DNA from: Undaria pinnatifida
Lineage: Eukaryota > Sar > Phaeophyceae > Laminariales > Alariaceae
Assembly (NCBI GenBank): GCA_012845835.1
Contig: JABAKD010000021.1
Location: forward strand, 1,501,185-1,565,184
Direction: 5' to 3'
DNA: 64,000 nt
Part shown: positions 28,187 through 40,700 of the stretch, one piece after another
Layout: each line of letters starts with the position of its first letter
Numbering within the stretch: the first letter of the stretch is position 1
Program-made: the position numbers and the translations under genes
The notes under the pieces: model-generated
What the model saw: only the letters and a program-made list of their open reading frames with translations
Database searches by the model: none
Told to the model about the DNA's origin: nothing

Positions 28187-31100
28187 GCTGTTGCTGTTGT
28201 TGTTGCTGTTGTTGTTGTTGTCGTTGTTGCTCTCACATCAACTCGCATAATCAAGTCCGTGGTCACAGGACAGGCTCCAGTCACTCGGGAGCTGAGGAAC
28301 ACCCCAGGGAAGAAAAAAACACAAACAAACCAAAGGTGGTACACGCATATACCACAGCTGATGCAATTCATACCTCCGCCAGAAACACATGAAAAGTGAA
28401 ATCGGGAGTCAGCCTACGATGTGCCAGGTCCATACTGGTTATGGCGCCGTAGCCTTGGCTAGTGTCAAGCATATGCTTACGATCACAGCATCGGCAACGC
28501 GAAGCAGCTCGAGCGGCCAGGGTAGGGCGTGTGTCCAAACCAAAATGATCAAGGCCACGACAGGGTACTCGCGCTTCGGTAGTCAATTTTCAGCGAGTCA
28601 AGAGCCGTTCGAGCGAGTACCTACCCATTAGGCACGCGGTTCTCAAGTTTCTTCATGTGCGCCGGCACCAGCTTCCTCGTCGCGCTTGCGTAAACCAAGC
28701 GTGTTCCAAATTCCATTTTCGAGCCAGGTGCAAAGCTGGTCACGTGGGTGGCCAATTCACGGCAACGAAAACTGAGCCCCCCCCCCCCCCCGCTACCTTG
28801 CGAAGCTTTAAAAGCTGTTCTTAGTAGGACGCAGCTCACCCTACATGCGACTCGCCGAGCACCTCACGGCGCTTCGCACTTGGTGCAAGCAATGCCTGCC
28901 TGGTCGGTGAAAACCCGACGTGCTCCGTCCCGGCATAGTAGGGATGCGAGGGTCTATGGCCATACGGTTGCAACCATGCATGAATATCGAGTACACGCCC
29001 ATCTATCGTAGGCACGGTCCAATGTCGTAGTAGGGAAACGTCTTACGATACCTCTTGGTGAAGGGTCGAGAGCCCATAGTGTTCCGCTGCGTATTCTGCC
29101 GCGATGGCGATGTCGCCCACGCTCGTATTCATCTTCAGCGCACAGCGAATGACAACACAAAACAATCGAGCACGGAAGCGCCGACGTATGGCGGGGGGGG
29201 GGGGAAGGGGCGCCGTAGCGAGGAACGTCAGTTACCACAACGAGGAGCAATGGGGAGAGGGGGGGCGAGGGGGGGGGGGGGGTATTCATTGGTTGATTGC
29301 TTTGGTGGCTTGACCGTTGAACACGCATTCCTTTCGAGACGGAGCACTGTTTCTCTGCTCCTAGTAGAGACACCTCCAACATTTGCGGCGCTCCGCACGT
29401 TTCTTCCATGCAGTACACAAAACAATTGTTGTCCGTCTTATCTCTTGCCTCTTTGAACATCTGTGGGGCAGGGGTGGGGGGCAGATTACAGACTAATACC
29501 CATGGCGTGGGGGTGGATCTTGGGTAGGAGGAAAGAAATTAGAAGCTACTCTAGTAGTCCATATCGGGGCGGCATGGGTGCGCCAACTAGGGGGGGAAGT
29601 ACATCGTTTAACCCCCCCAGTGCCCGAAAACCCCTCCATATACTAACTTAAAGAAAAAATGTAAAAAAAAAGGCTTCCCAGTTGTAAAGGCGTTAGTAAA
29701 GGGACCCCAGAAAAAAAAAAATGCGCACCTCGTCGTTTTGTCTTTACGGCGACGGCGCGAAAATCTCTACAGCAAAAAAGACCCAAAACAAATGACGAAA
29801 CCTTTTGGTTTGTTCAACATGTTGGCCTTGCCATTAGCATTATTAATAGCAACGAACTAACGTCCTGAAGCCCTTAACCCCCTTTAGAGCCCTCAAAACC
29901 CCTCTCTATACTAAATTCAAGTATTTTCGTAAACAAAAAAAAAGGTTGGTTCCAGTTGTAAAGGCGTTTTTCTTCCATTTTTATTTTTTGTCATTATCCG
30001 ATCCGCGGATCGAGTCAAGAGGTTGTCAAGTTCTCCCGGGTCGAGTCGGATATGGTTGAAATATCACGGGTCAGAACGCGTTGGGTCGGCAGTTGTTCAA
30101 ATTCTTCGGGGTCGAGTCGGATATGGTTTCAAAATATCACGGGTCAGAACGAGTTGGGTCGGCAGTTGTTCAAATTCTCCGGGGTCGAGTGGGATATGGT
30201 TGAAAATATCACGGGTCAGAACGGGTTGGGTCGGCAGTTGTTCAAATTCTCCAGGGTCGTGCCGGGCATGATTGAAAATATCACGGGTCAGAACGGGCTG
30301 GGTCGGCGGTTGTTCAAATCTCGCGGGTCGGGTCGGGTCCGGTCGGGTCATCCCGACCCGCGAGTCGTGACCCGACCCCGTCAAAAGTCTTGATACGACA
30401 CGAGTTACGGCTTTAAACCCCAACTAATCATGCCTTTCGAACCGCCCACTACCCTATGGCAATTCCATTGTTGATTTGTAACCGACGCGTGCAACGAAAT
30501 GGGTCGAACGATGTGGCCAACATGTTTTCTGATCGGTGCCACTCCTTCCCCCAGAAGACATCGTCGAAACGTCATTCTTGTTTCGGAAGAATGACCGCTT
30601 TGTCATACCTGGGCCACAGTTTTTTGTGTTTGTTCGTCGGATTGCACGTTCAGTTTTCAATCGAATTCCCTTTTTTTTTAGAGAGATTGAGAGAGAGCTT
30701 CCTCAAGCGAGGAACTCCGAAAAAAAAAAAAAAAATGCGGTGACGTCTGCCGTAGCATACGTTGCGGTACAGCAGAGGTGCGGCACGATCTAGCCAGTCG
30801 GATCGTTCGTCAGATTGCGCCCACATTTTATCACAGCATCGTCCGGGATGCTTACGAAGTCGGGGGTACGGCGCTTCTCGTGCGGGAGAGCCGAGAACAT
30901 TAACGATATTGCCCGAACTTCTATCCTATGGGAGGGAGAAAAAAAAAAAAACGAACCTCAAGGAAAAGTCAGGATGAGATTAACCAAATTCACTCATTTA
31001 TTCGGGGGGGGGGGGGGAGCGGTCTGTTGAAGGTTTGCGCAGGAATCATCCAGCCTGGGTCTTGACCCCTTTAGAGTCCCCAAAACCCCGCCCTGTACAA

Positions 31101-34100
31101 ACTTCAAGAGAAAATTGAATAAAAATAGGGGTTCCAGTAGTGCATGGGTTAAGTTGTACCGTTTTTTGGCACGTGGTACGATAGAGGTGCTCCACTTTGT
31201 TTCCGAGGTTCCTATCCCCTGAAGGGCTGTACCATGCCTCGCCCAAAAACTGTTTCCGAGGTTCCTATCCCCTGAACAGCTGTACCATGCCTCGCCCAAA
31301 AACTGAGTTTGAGCAAAAGCCGAAAGTGCAGCCCGATGAGACAAACCCGTGGCTTATTAAGAGCCCAAAATCTCTTCCCATATTAACTTCAAGTAAATTT
31401 GTCCCCAAATGGGTTTCCGGTTGTAAAGGCGTTAAGGCCGTTCTTGACAACAACAACTATATATATATATATATCAGGAATCGTGACAACAAGAAAAGAA
31501 AAGAGTTATTTTCGCGAATCGTGATATTAGTCAGGAATCCGGACTTTCAATTTGTTTTTACATGTTATTTTCTGTAAAAAAAGAATTGCTGTGCCTGGAT
31601 TCCTGACAAAACTAGAAAGAAAAACACATGATTTTGTCTTTGAAAACGTGACATTTCAGAGCCTCAAAAATTAAGGGATCGCGATTTTTGTTATTTTACA
31701 GGATTCGTGTTTGGTTTTGTTTTGTTTTTGCGTTAGTTCGGAACGACCCTTAGGCATAACAAGAAAAAAAAATTGCGAAAAAGAATCATGACTTTCCGAC
31801 GAATTTGGGCTATAGAGGGTTAAGGAGCCCCGTCATTCAGAAAATATTTTGACTTACAAGGGCTACCTCTACCGTGGCAGGCGTCGTCTCACATAGGATA
31901 CTTCGGCTACGGATGTTTCTTGTTGTCACATTATCTCGTCGCCATGCTCTATCACAGTCGATGGTCACGGGGCAGACCCAACTAACTCACGAGCGGAAGC
32001 CTACCTCAGAAAAAAAAAAAAAAAAAAGCGAAAGCAAGTACATTGTACAGATAACTGAAGCTACATGCTGCCGTACGCCAGGAAACGAAAAGGCGGCCTA
32101 CACTTGTTGCGTTCAATAGCTCTCACATTTTCCTTGGCGATCTTGCCGGCGCCGGCGATCTTGCCGTCTCCGACCTGCCAGAGTCGTTCATCAAACCGCG
32201 GAGAAGACAATATTCGGGGTCACGTCATGTTGGGGAGTACAGGCATTGCGTTTATCACGGGGGGGGGGGGGGAGAGAGAGTCGCCGATTCAGCTGTCGAG
32301 TCATCTCACGGCAGGACAGGGTTTGCGCATTTTGGAGCAAACGTTTCTGCCCGGTGTGTGTGAGCTCCTCAAATGTTGGAAGTATCGGCGGCTAGCACGA
32401 TAGCTTTTACGAGTATACGTGTGTTTGGGACCATTGACAGCGCAAGGAAACCTTTTGGTCCCGGCCTCGGACGCGTGCGCCACGATGGAGGTGCTGCATC
32501 ACTTTTCTCTTTTCTGAGGCTTCTCGCTTCAGGAGCGTAAGACATGTATGTCCCAAAAAAAAAGATTCGGACAAAAATAAAACCGCTATGATCCCGGATG
32601 GAAGACTCCATGGGGCCTAGGTATATTACACGCCGAGAATTCATGCCAAAAAAAAAAACGTCCTAATATTTTTTTTTTTCCGACGATTTTGGGAGCCCCG
32701 CCGTTCAGAAACCATTTTCGCCAAAAAAAGGTATACCTTAATACGTCTATCGTAGCATGCGGTGTCGGGTTTGCGCGACGGAATGACCATGGTTCGGGGG
32801 CGAGACAATCGATTTCCTCACGTTAGGAGCTCAGAAAGTTCTTAGAATTTTCTTGCACCCCTGGCGTGAGGTGAATCCGCCAGGAAGACAAGGGTTGGTG
32901 GTAGCGTCAGGTAGAGGGCGTCCAGCTTTGCCGTTGGCGGGACAGCCGTCGGTGCCGCCATCGGAATTACAGCCATTGGAATTTGCGTATATCTTTGGGA
33001 ACACGGTCGCTTGTTGGTTTTTATCACGGAAGGGACGCAGTGTCGTTGATTTGTACCGTGAGGAAGATGTTGGTTGGTTTTTTGCGTGTCATGGGGGAGA
33101 CAGTTGCTGCTTCCATTGTGAGGGGCACGGTCGGTGGGTTCGTCTCGGGAGAGATAGCTGTTCGTTTTATCGTGAAAAAGATAGCCGTTGTTTTCTTGTA
33201 TATTGGGGAAAGATAAGTCTTGCTTTTGGTCGTCGGGACGATAGACGTTGCTTTTGCATATCTCTAGGGAAGATCATCGTCGATACGATCGTAGGAAATA
33301 CTAAATATGTTTGTTGAATTCAACGTAGGAACTATAGTCAATGAAAATATAATCGAAAAGTTAGACGCTGTTCTTATCGTCGGGAGAAGAGTCGTACCGT
33401 TATCGTGGGGAAGAGCGTCGTTGGTGTTGTTGTGGGGAAAATAGCCGTTGAACTTACAGCGAAGAAGATGGCCGTCGTTTTGACGGTCGTTAGATATTGC
33501 TCGTCTTGGAAAAGACAGTCGTTGGCTTTATTGCAAGGAAACGTAGTCGTTGCATGTGTTGTCATGAACAAAAGTATTCGGTGTTGTCGGCGCCAGTATA
33601 CACATGGGGCTTTCGTTTTGTGGGGAAGGTAGCCGCTGAATTCAATGTCGGGGAAATCGACGGCCACAGCGTGGCTTCCGACCCTATGACCCCAGTGGAA
33701 CTGCGCTCGGTTCGATTGGGGCAAGCAGGTCGATCCACAGGTAACACCAACCCCTGAGTATTCCACCTACTGACAATTCATTTCCTGAAAAAGCAGCGGT
33801 ATCCCACCCGTTACTTTGGCCCCGAACCCCTGACACAGCTTTTGGGTGCAGCAAATATTATAAAAAATTAAAAATACACTCCAGCTAGCTGTGAGATCGA
33901 ATATTTTGTCGAAACTCATCTTTGCAAGCTGTGTGTGATACTCCGATCGCGCGTATCACGGGTTGTGCAGCAAATATTGTGTGACGCTGCTTCGATGTAC
34001 ACCCAGCAGGACTGTGCCGGCTGTTTTCAGGGATAACTATACCAAGACAGCGCTTGCTGCACTGAAAATGTTGGATAGGTTCCAGGCCAGTTCAATGGTC

Positions 34101-35895
34101 CGAATACCGTTGCTTTTCAGATATTTCCGATAGGTTGAGTACTCGTAGATTGTTACCCTTGTTACCTAGTAGGTATGGACCCATTTGTTACCTACCGGTA
34201 ATTACCGCAAATCAGCTTTGTGTATTAACATCCGGCAAATTACCGCAATTCCGGGGACGGTTAAAACGCTCCCCCGGGTTTCCACTTGATTTTTTACTAA
34301 AACCAGTGTAAATCTGCGAAAAAACGCCTAAAAAACATGTGCTCTGGTAGACATGCAGCAGCCATTGTTGTCAGTCGCCCTGGTGCAACGTCGTTGGCTT
34401 GATAAAAACAACGGTTGGTACCCAAAAAACTGATTGGTTGAAAGCGTGGGCCAAAAACGAAGGTGCTACTATCGTGATCAACATCCATGGCCTAGGGCAT
34501 GCCAGAAAAAGAAATAACACACTGCGAATCGAGAGACGCATGCACGGGTATAGGTTTACCAAGTTTTTTTTTGGTTTTTTTTTCCTACTGACGCGCTCCT
34601 CCGTTAAGGGGGACGAAAAAAAAACAAAAAAAATCTCATAGCCTGTAGGAAAAAAACGAATATTTGGCCAAACAAATGCTGAATTTTCGACCATTTTGGG
34701 GGAAGGAGCCCCGTCGTCGTCCAGAAGACGAAAAAAAATCAGTCAGCCAGAAAAATAATGACGTTTTTCCTGCGAAGATTGTGGGTCAAGAATCACCTTT
34801 TAAGTACAGAAAAATGTTTCATGAGAAAAAGGGGCCTGTATACCCTCATGGCTCTATCGTGCGAGTTGCTCGCGTCTGCTGTGTGGTGATGTGCCCGTTT
34901 ACGTACTCATCGTTGGTGTAGGCATGCTGAGTGCGGGAGGCGACATCGCCTGCAACTCTTGGTGGTACCGAAGTGTGTTCGCTTCTTTTTTTTTTCTGTC
35001 CAAAGGAAGATGAGGGGCCCGATGTTACCTCCGTATTTTTCACGACTTTTTTTTAAGTTTTCCTACAGTCCACATACCGCACTGTAGCTACTACGGGTAT
35101 TCTATCGGTCTACAGGTCAAATACCAATCCCTGCGAATACCCGTACTCGTGCCTTTCTCGTCGAGGGTGCCTTGTTACACGAATGACGGCCCAGAAATGC
35201 CGACGCATCATCGAATAACTCCCGCCCAGGACGCGTGCTACAACACACGCGGGTAGAACGTTTCGGCGCAACAGCCTCTGCCAGACGGGGAATGGCTCTT
35301 CCGCCGGGCAACTATCAATAATACCCAAAATTGCAGAAACCAAATGCGCCAGATATTCCTCTACACTCGTAGTCAATATCTAGGGCATGGATAAATGCTC
35401 GTCGGGCCCTTCCCCTTCACTTTTCGTTTTCGGAATTCGTACAGAGCTCTTGGAATGAGGAGCGACAAAACCATTACACGCAACACCGACGTAGCATTCG
35501 TTCCGAGGCCACGTCCCCGGCTTCCATTCGGAAAATTCGGCGTCCGGCGAAAAACGAAACCGCCTCTCCGGGAAAAAAATGGCAAAATACGATACGAACA
35601 TTGTTATCGTCCACACACTCACCATCGACGGACCGAATTTGGTGCGTGAGAGCGAGGTTTGCCGACTCCTAGCGGCGGCCGCTTTCTCCTCGCAACGGTT
35701 CACGGCCAGCTATGATCATGGCATGGAAAGTGGAAGCAGCAGCAGCAGGAGAGGCGGGGGGGGGGGGGGGGGGGGGCGTGAAACGGTCACCGAAACGGAT
35801 CTCTTTGGGATACATAGTAGTGATAGTTTTACAAGTGTGACATTTCTTTTTTAGCGGGCTTGTAAAACGTGAGAAATGCGCACCTGTCTCCCCAG

Positions 35896-35928
<33 letters not shown>

Positions 35929-37617
35929 GTTGGCTGATGCGCTTTTGACTTGACGCTTCCTATCGCGACGGAGGTAGCACTTATCGTCAGAAACGACTTT
36001 TTTTTGTCTATGACGAGCGGATTCCTTAACCCCAAATCGTCGGGGGAAAAAAAAAAAATAATGGCCATTTTTAAACGATTATCGTCATGTACCTGCGAAG
36101 GTAGGTAGCCATTCTGCTCTTCTCCAGATCGTTTTTTTTTGGGAGAGGTCTTAAGAAGCTCCCACATTGAGGAGACCTCTGAATTAAAAAAAAGGGGTGA
36201 TTTCGCCTCTATCGTAGCACTCGTCCCGTCAGGATCTCTACGAAACCCAGCCGGATGATCGCATCCATAGCCTAGGTAACAAAAAAAAAACAAGTCAAAA
36301 TGACACATGATACGACGCCAATTTTTCTTTTGGTTCTGGCGCTCTTCACTTGAAGGGATCCGTAATTGCGTCACCCCCAAAAGGGTATTCATCATAATTA
36401 AATCGCAAGTGCAGTCCGAGGAAAGAGACCCCATGTTCCCGGTTGTACAGATAGCGGTATACCATATTCTGGCTTTTTTTTTCTGAATAACTGGGGCTTC
36501 TTGACCCAATAGTACCGTCCCAAAAATAGCTCATACTCTTGCGTGGTTCTCGACGTGTACCGCGGCCATGGGATTTTTCGTCCGGTATCATAGCAGCTTT
36601 GTTTTCCTCACCAAAACCAGTTTTTGGGAGGGACGTGTCTTAAGATCCCGAATTGAGGGGTAGTATTAGGAAAAAAAGTGGTGTACCTCTACCGTAGCAT
36701 GCGTCGTCCAGAAACCAAGGTAGTCAAAAAACGGTATACCTTAACACCTCCAATCATAGCGTGCGTCTATTACTACCGTTCTAAAGCTGGAAACACAACA
36801 AAAAGATGGCCAAACCCATGGCCAAAAGGGCGCGAACAGCAGGATTCATCTTGCAAAATAATAAAAAACAAAAGAAGGACATTCCGACGGTTTTGGGCGA
36901 AAGGAGCTTAGGGCATTCGTTCAGAAGGCGTTTTTTTTCGGCTTTTGTTTTTTTTTAAACGGTGCTATCTCGATATTAGCACGCTAATTCCATTATTATC
37001 ATCCCCCACACAAATGTGCACGTAGTGCCGGAAAGGGGTCGTCGCAGCCACCACCCTCCCACACGATCCACAAGAAGATTACACCATACGCCAGCCGTTG
37101 CAGGTGGTCACGGGGTTTCGTAAGAAACTGGTGTTTCGCTTCCTATCCGAAAACGTGCAGCTTGAGCGCCAACATAAAACCAAATTCGCACAAAACGAAT
37201 AAACTCAGGACCGTCTCGATAAAAACGTGAATGCGCGACAACAAGATATATTTGAGCAAAATGGATAACCTCGTACCGCGAGTCCTGTCTGGTTGATGTC
37301 GCTCTGGAGGAAGCGCCGGAACTCCGAGAAGTCGATCTCGCCGGACCCGTCGACGTCAAAGTGCCCGAACAGCGACTTGATTTGTTCTTCGCTCAGTCCG
37401 AGCCCCTGTCCGTCATCGAAACAACAATCGGCAGCATCATCCCTAGCATTTCGTCGTCGTCACCATCATCGTCATCATTTCCATCATAATCACCATCATC
37501 GTTATCATCGCCATCATTTTCACACTATCATCATCAGCATCATCATCATCACCATCTTCATCATCATCATAATCATCATCATCATAATCCTCATCCTCAT
37601 CATCATCATCACAATCG

Positions 37618-37663
<46 letters not shown>

Positions 37664-37693
37664 CAACATCATCATAATCCTCAACATCACCAC

Positions 37694-37725
<32 letters not shown>

Positions 37726-37747
37726 CCATCATCACCACCATCACCAC

Positions 37748-37782
<35 letters not shown>

Positions 37783-40700
37783 CCACCACCACCTCGCACA
37801 CCCAACACTTGACAACAAAGTAGCAACATATCTTCAGCCTCTGAGCAAAATCTCGACGATTTGCTTGATTTATATCGAAAAAACAAAATCAGCCCGAAAG
37901 CTCAAGACCGCAAGGTAACACGAGAAGTCACTCGCGCGAGCGACCCCCGAGGCACCTCACAAACTGCAGAAATAAAAAAATCGATCCCCCTACAGCAGCT
38001 TTGGTCAGTCAAACGCCGCTCACTCCACTAGCCGCTGCATGCGGTACCTCTCTCGTGAGCCAAGCGAAACCACGCCTCTATCTATACCTGCTGCTTGATG
38101 CTCTCGCGGAACTCCCTGTAGTCCATGAACAGCCGTCGCCCGACAGCGGCCGGTCGAAAGTGGCGGAAGGCTCGGAGCATCTCCAGTGACCCCCCCTTGA
38201 CCTGTTCGCGTCGTCCGATCACAACGTCGCCCCCGCTGATTAGCGCAAAACATGCTAGCCAAACGTTTCGAGCTCCCACCGTCTTTAGCCCCCTTGTTCG
38301 ATCGCGTTCTTCGGGGTTTGTCTTCTCGGAATAAAGCAACACCAAATTTGCTACATGGAGGAGACGAGTTCGGGGCTGCCGCGTACTGTACACCAGCCGA
38401 GATTCGGATGCCGCCGCAAAACACAAGCAAAGGTGGCTGGATGTCTACCTCTAGATTTCAGTCAAACCACAGAGCGGCCTACAGCTCACCGCCGTTCGTT
38501 TATAGCCCACTGCACACATACACCGGGCACAGTAGCGTGTGGTAGGAATAAAAACGATATGTGCCATAGGAAACAGTGTAAAAGGTGGCATTGAAACCCG
38601 ACGAACGTCTAAACCCACGAAGAAATTAGGTTAGAAGAAGCAGTGCCATTTTAATGGCCTGTTCGTGTGGCATTTTTTTTGCTCAGGTTGGGGTTCGCCG
38701 TCGGTTTTGACCTTCGTCGGTTTCAATGCCGTTGTCTAACATATGTTGCTACCCAATCAAAAAAAAAAATATCCCGCACGACGCCCTATATTCTCACCGA
38801 CAGGCAAGGTGTTTTCTTTCCGAGAGCCCTCTACTAATAGTGTTGATCGATACCGAAAAAAGAAAACGAGCTTCGACCTGTATCGCGTGAGATAGGATGG
38901 TAACCTGAACCTCCTCACGCACAGCTTAAGACACACGCTGCGGTAGAGGCCACCGTTTTTTTTTTTCTGTGGTTTCTCGCTCCAAAAGAAACACAAAAAA
39001 ATCGACGCGTGCTACGATAGAGGTATACCTTTTTTTTTGGCAAAAACGTTTTCTGAAAGATGGGACTTCTTAACCCATCTTAACTCATCTTAACCCAAAA
39101 TCGTCGAAATGACAATATTTTTTCACTCAGTAGAGTGATGTTTTAACGTTTTTTTTTAATCACAGGACTCCTAAACCCTCCTTAACCACGATCGTCGGAA
39201 TGCCAAAAAGTTTCACGCAGTGGAGTGACGTTTTGGTTACCTAGACCTTGCGTCTGTTCATGAAGCTGCACTTTTCAGGTTTGTTGAAAAACAAAACAAA
39301 AAGCTTTTATTTTTTTGGACGAGGTATGGAGCTCTCTTAAGTGGGAATCCTCAGGAAACAATGTGGTGCACCTCTATTTATTGTATCGTAGCGTGTGTGT
39401 GTTTTTGAGTGAAAATGAACGTGTAGCCCGACGAAAAAAAACAATTTTCGAGTCATCCAACGGCAAGAGGGTGGGGGGGTGCAGCGCGGAAACTTTCCGA
39501 GCTCCTCCTGAAACAACGCGGCTCAACATCTCCACAACGAAGCATGGCTTCGAAGGCATTCGCTCGCGGAAACCCCGACGAAACACTCCCACGAGCGCTA
39601 GTCCTAAAACCGAACAAGGCTCGTAAAAGCACCAGGCTGAACCAGTAGTTTCTCGATTTAGAAAAGTATGGCGCAAAACGTGTAACACCTGACTGATTCT
39701 ACGATAGCCCTCCCGAAAAAAAAAGCAGCGATCTTCTTCAACGAACGGTTCATGGCGCTGCTCGACACGCCGAAGGATGCTATGAAAGAAATATCTTCAT
39801 GCATCCTCTTGTCTGCAGAGGAGACTGTCGAACGATGACGTCGGGGTGGCAAACGGCACCGTATTTTGAGGAGAGATACGGCCGGTATCATAGCAGCTGC
39901 TTTCGAAACCAGCGATTTCGTCATGGACAAGTTGGGGGGGGGGCTACCGTAGAACGACTGACCTACCGTCGCTACTTACTGTCTGGACGTCTAGTCATAA
40001 CTGTACCGAACCTTCATGTTGATGTTGCGCAAAGAATAGGACGAAATCGCGACGATTTTGGGATAACGCATGTACAACTGGAAACCCGTTTTCGGTGACA
40101 AAACTACATGAAATTAGTATAGGGAGGGGTTCGGGGGGCTCTAAAAATGGGGGTTAAGGAGCGGCCCCGTCGTTCAGACACGAGTTTTGCGAACAGCAAG
40201 AGTGCACTCCAACGAAAAGAGGGGGGCGGGGGGCGTCATGGAGTTAGACCCAAGCCGAGTAGCTCGGCTCTTCGGTTTTAGCGATCGCGGCGAACATGGA
40301 CTGAGCCCATACGAGACGCGGAGCGAATGACCCGACCGATACCTGACACCTTCCCCCGCAATTGTCTCACTCGTCCGTACGCATTCATCCGCACGTTAAG
40401 CGCACAGTTCTCGAATGGCAGATAGATTCTGAATATTACAAGCGACTACAGTAGAAACGGGCTTTGTATCTCCTTGTTATCACCGCACTCCCGACACGGG
40501 GACAAAAACACTTAGAATTAGAGTACAACAACACTGTGGAAGTTAGGAAAGGGTTGAGGTCCGAAAATGTCACGCGACAAGCCTTTAAATATTCTCACCT
40601 GCGACAGAATGTTGTCCTTCACACCCTGGGCCTTCTCCTCACGGCTGGCGGAGCGAGCACGGGCGGGGTGATCTCCCGGGTCCCGCGTCGCGTCATCGGC

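Larger units (their letters stand above)
29133..37276 (-). other. Intron 11 (8.1 kb)
   Basis: It separates exons 11 and 12. It holds G-runs at 29190-29282, several family B copies, a ~71-bp tandem array (30010-30330), MITE 1 copies, a GTT tract and the 33-kb minisatellite. 33830-34290 shows nothing recognisable. 35110-35376 has an open minus frame I could not support. Confidence 0.6.
38202..40598 (-). other. Intron 9 (2.4 kb)
   Basis: It holds MITE 1, MITE 3-like and MITE 2 copies. 38202-38960 and 39965-40460 show nothing convincing beyond short fragments. Confidence 0.65.

Noticed and set aside
28650-28735. Alternative frame of exon 13 reading LCTWLENG
   Set aside because: It resembles exon 4 CHWLETG, but ends at a stop with no donor in the needed phase, and its codon pattern is less like the other exons.
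35110-35376. 88-codon minus frame
   Set aside because: Protein-like in places, but the candidate splice sites give phases that fit neither neighbour, and a MITE end word lies inside it.
37293-37886. Poly-Ile/His, poly-Asp and poly-Met frames
   Set aside because: CAT trinucleotide tract.
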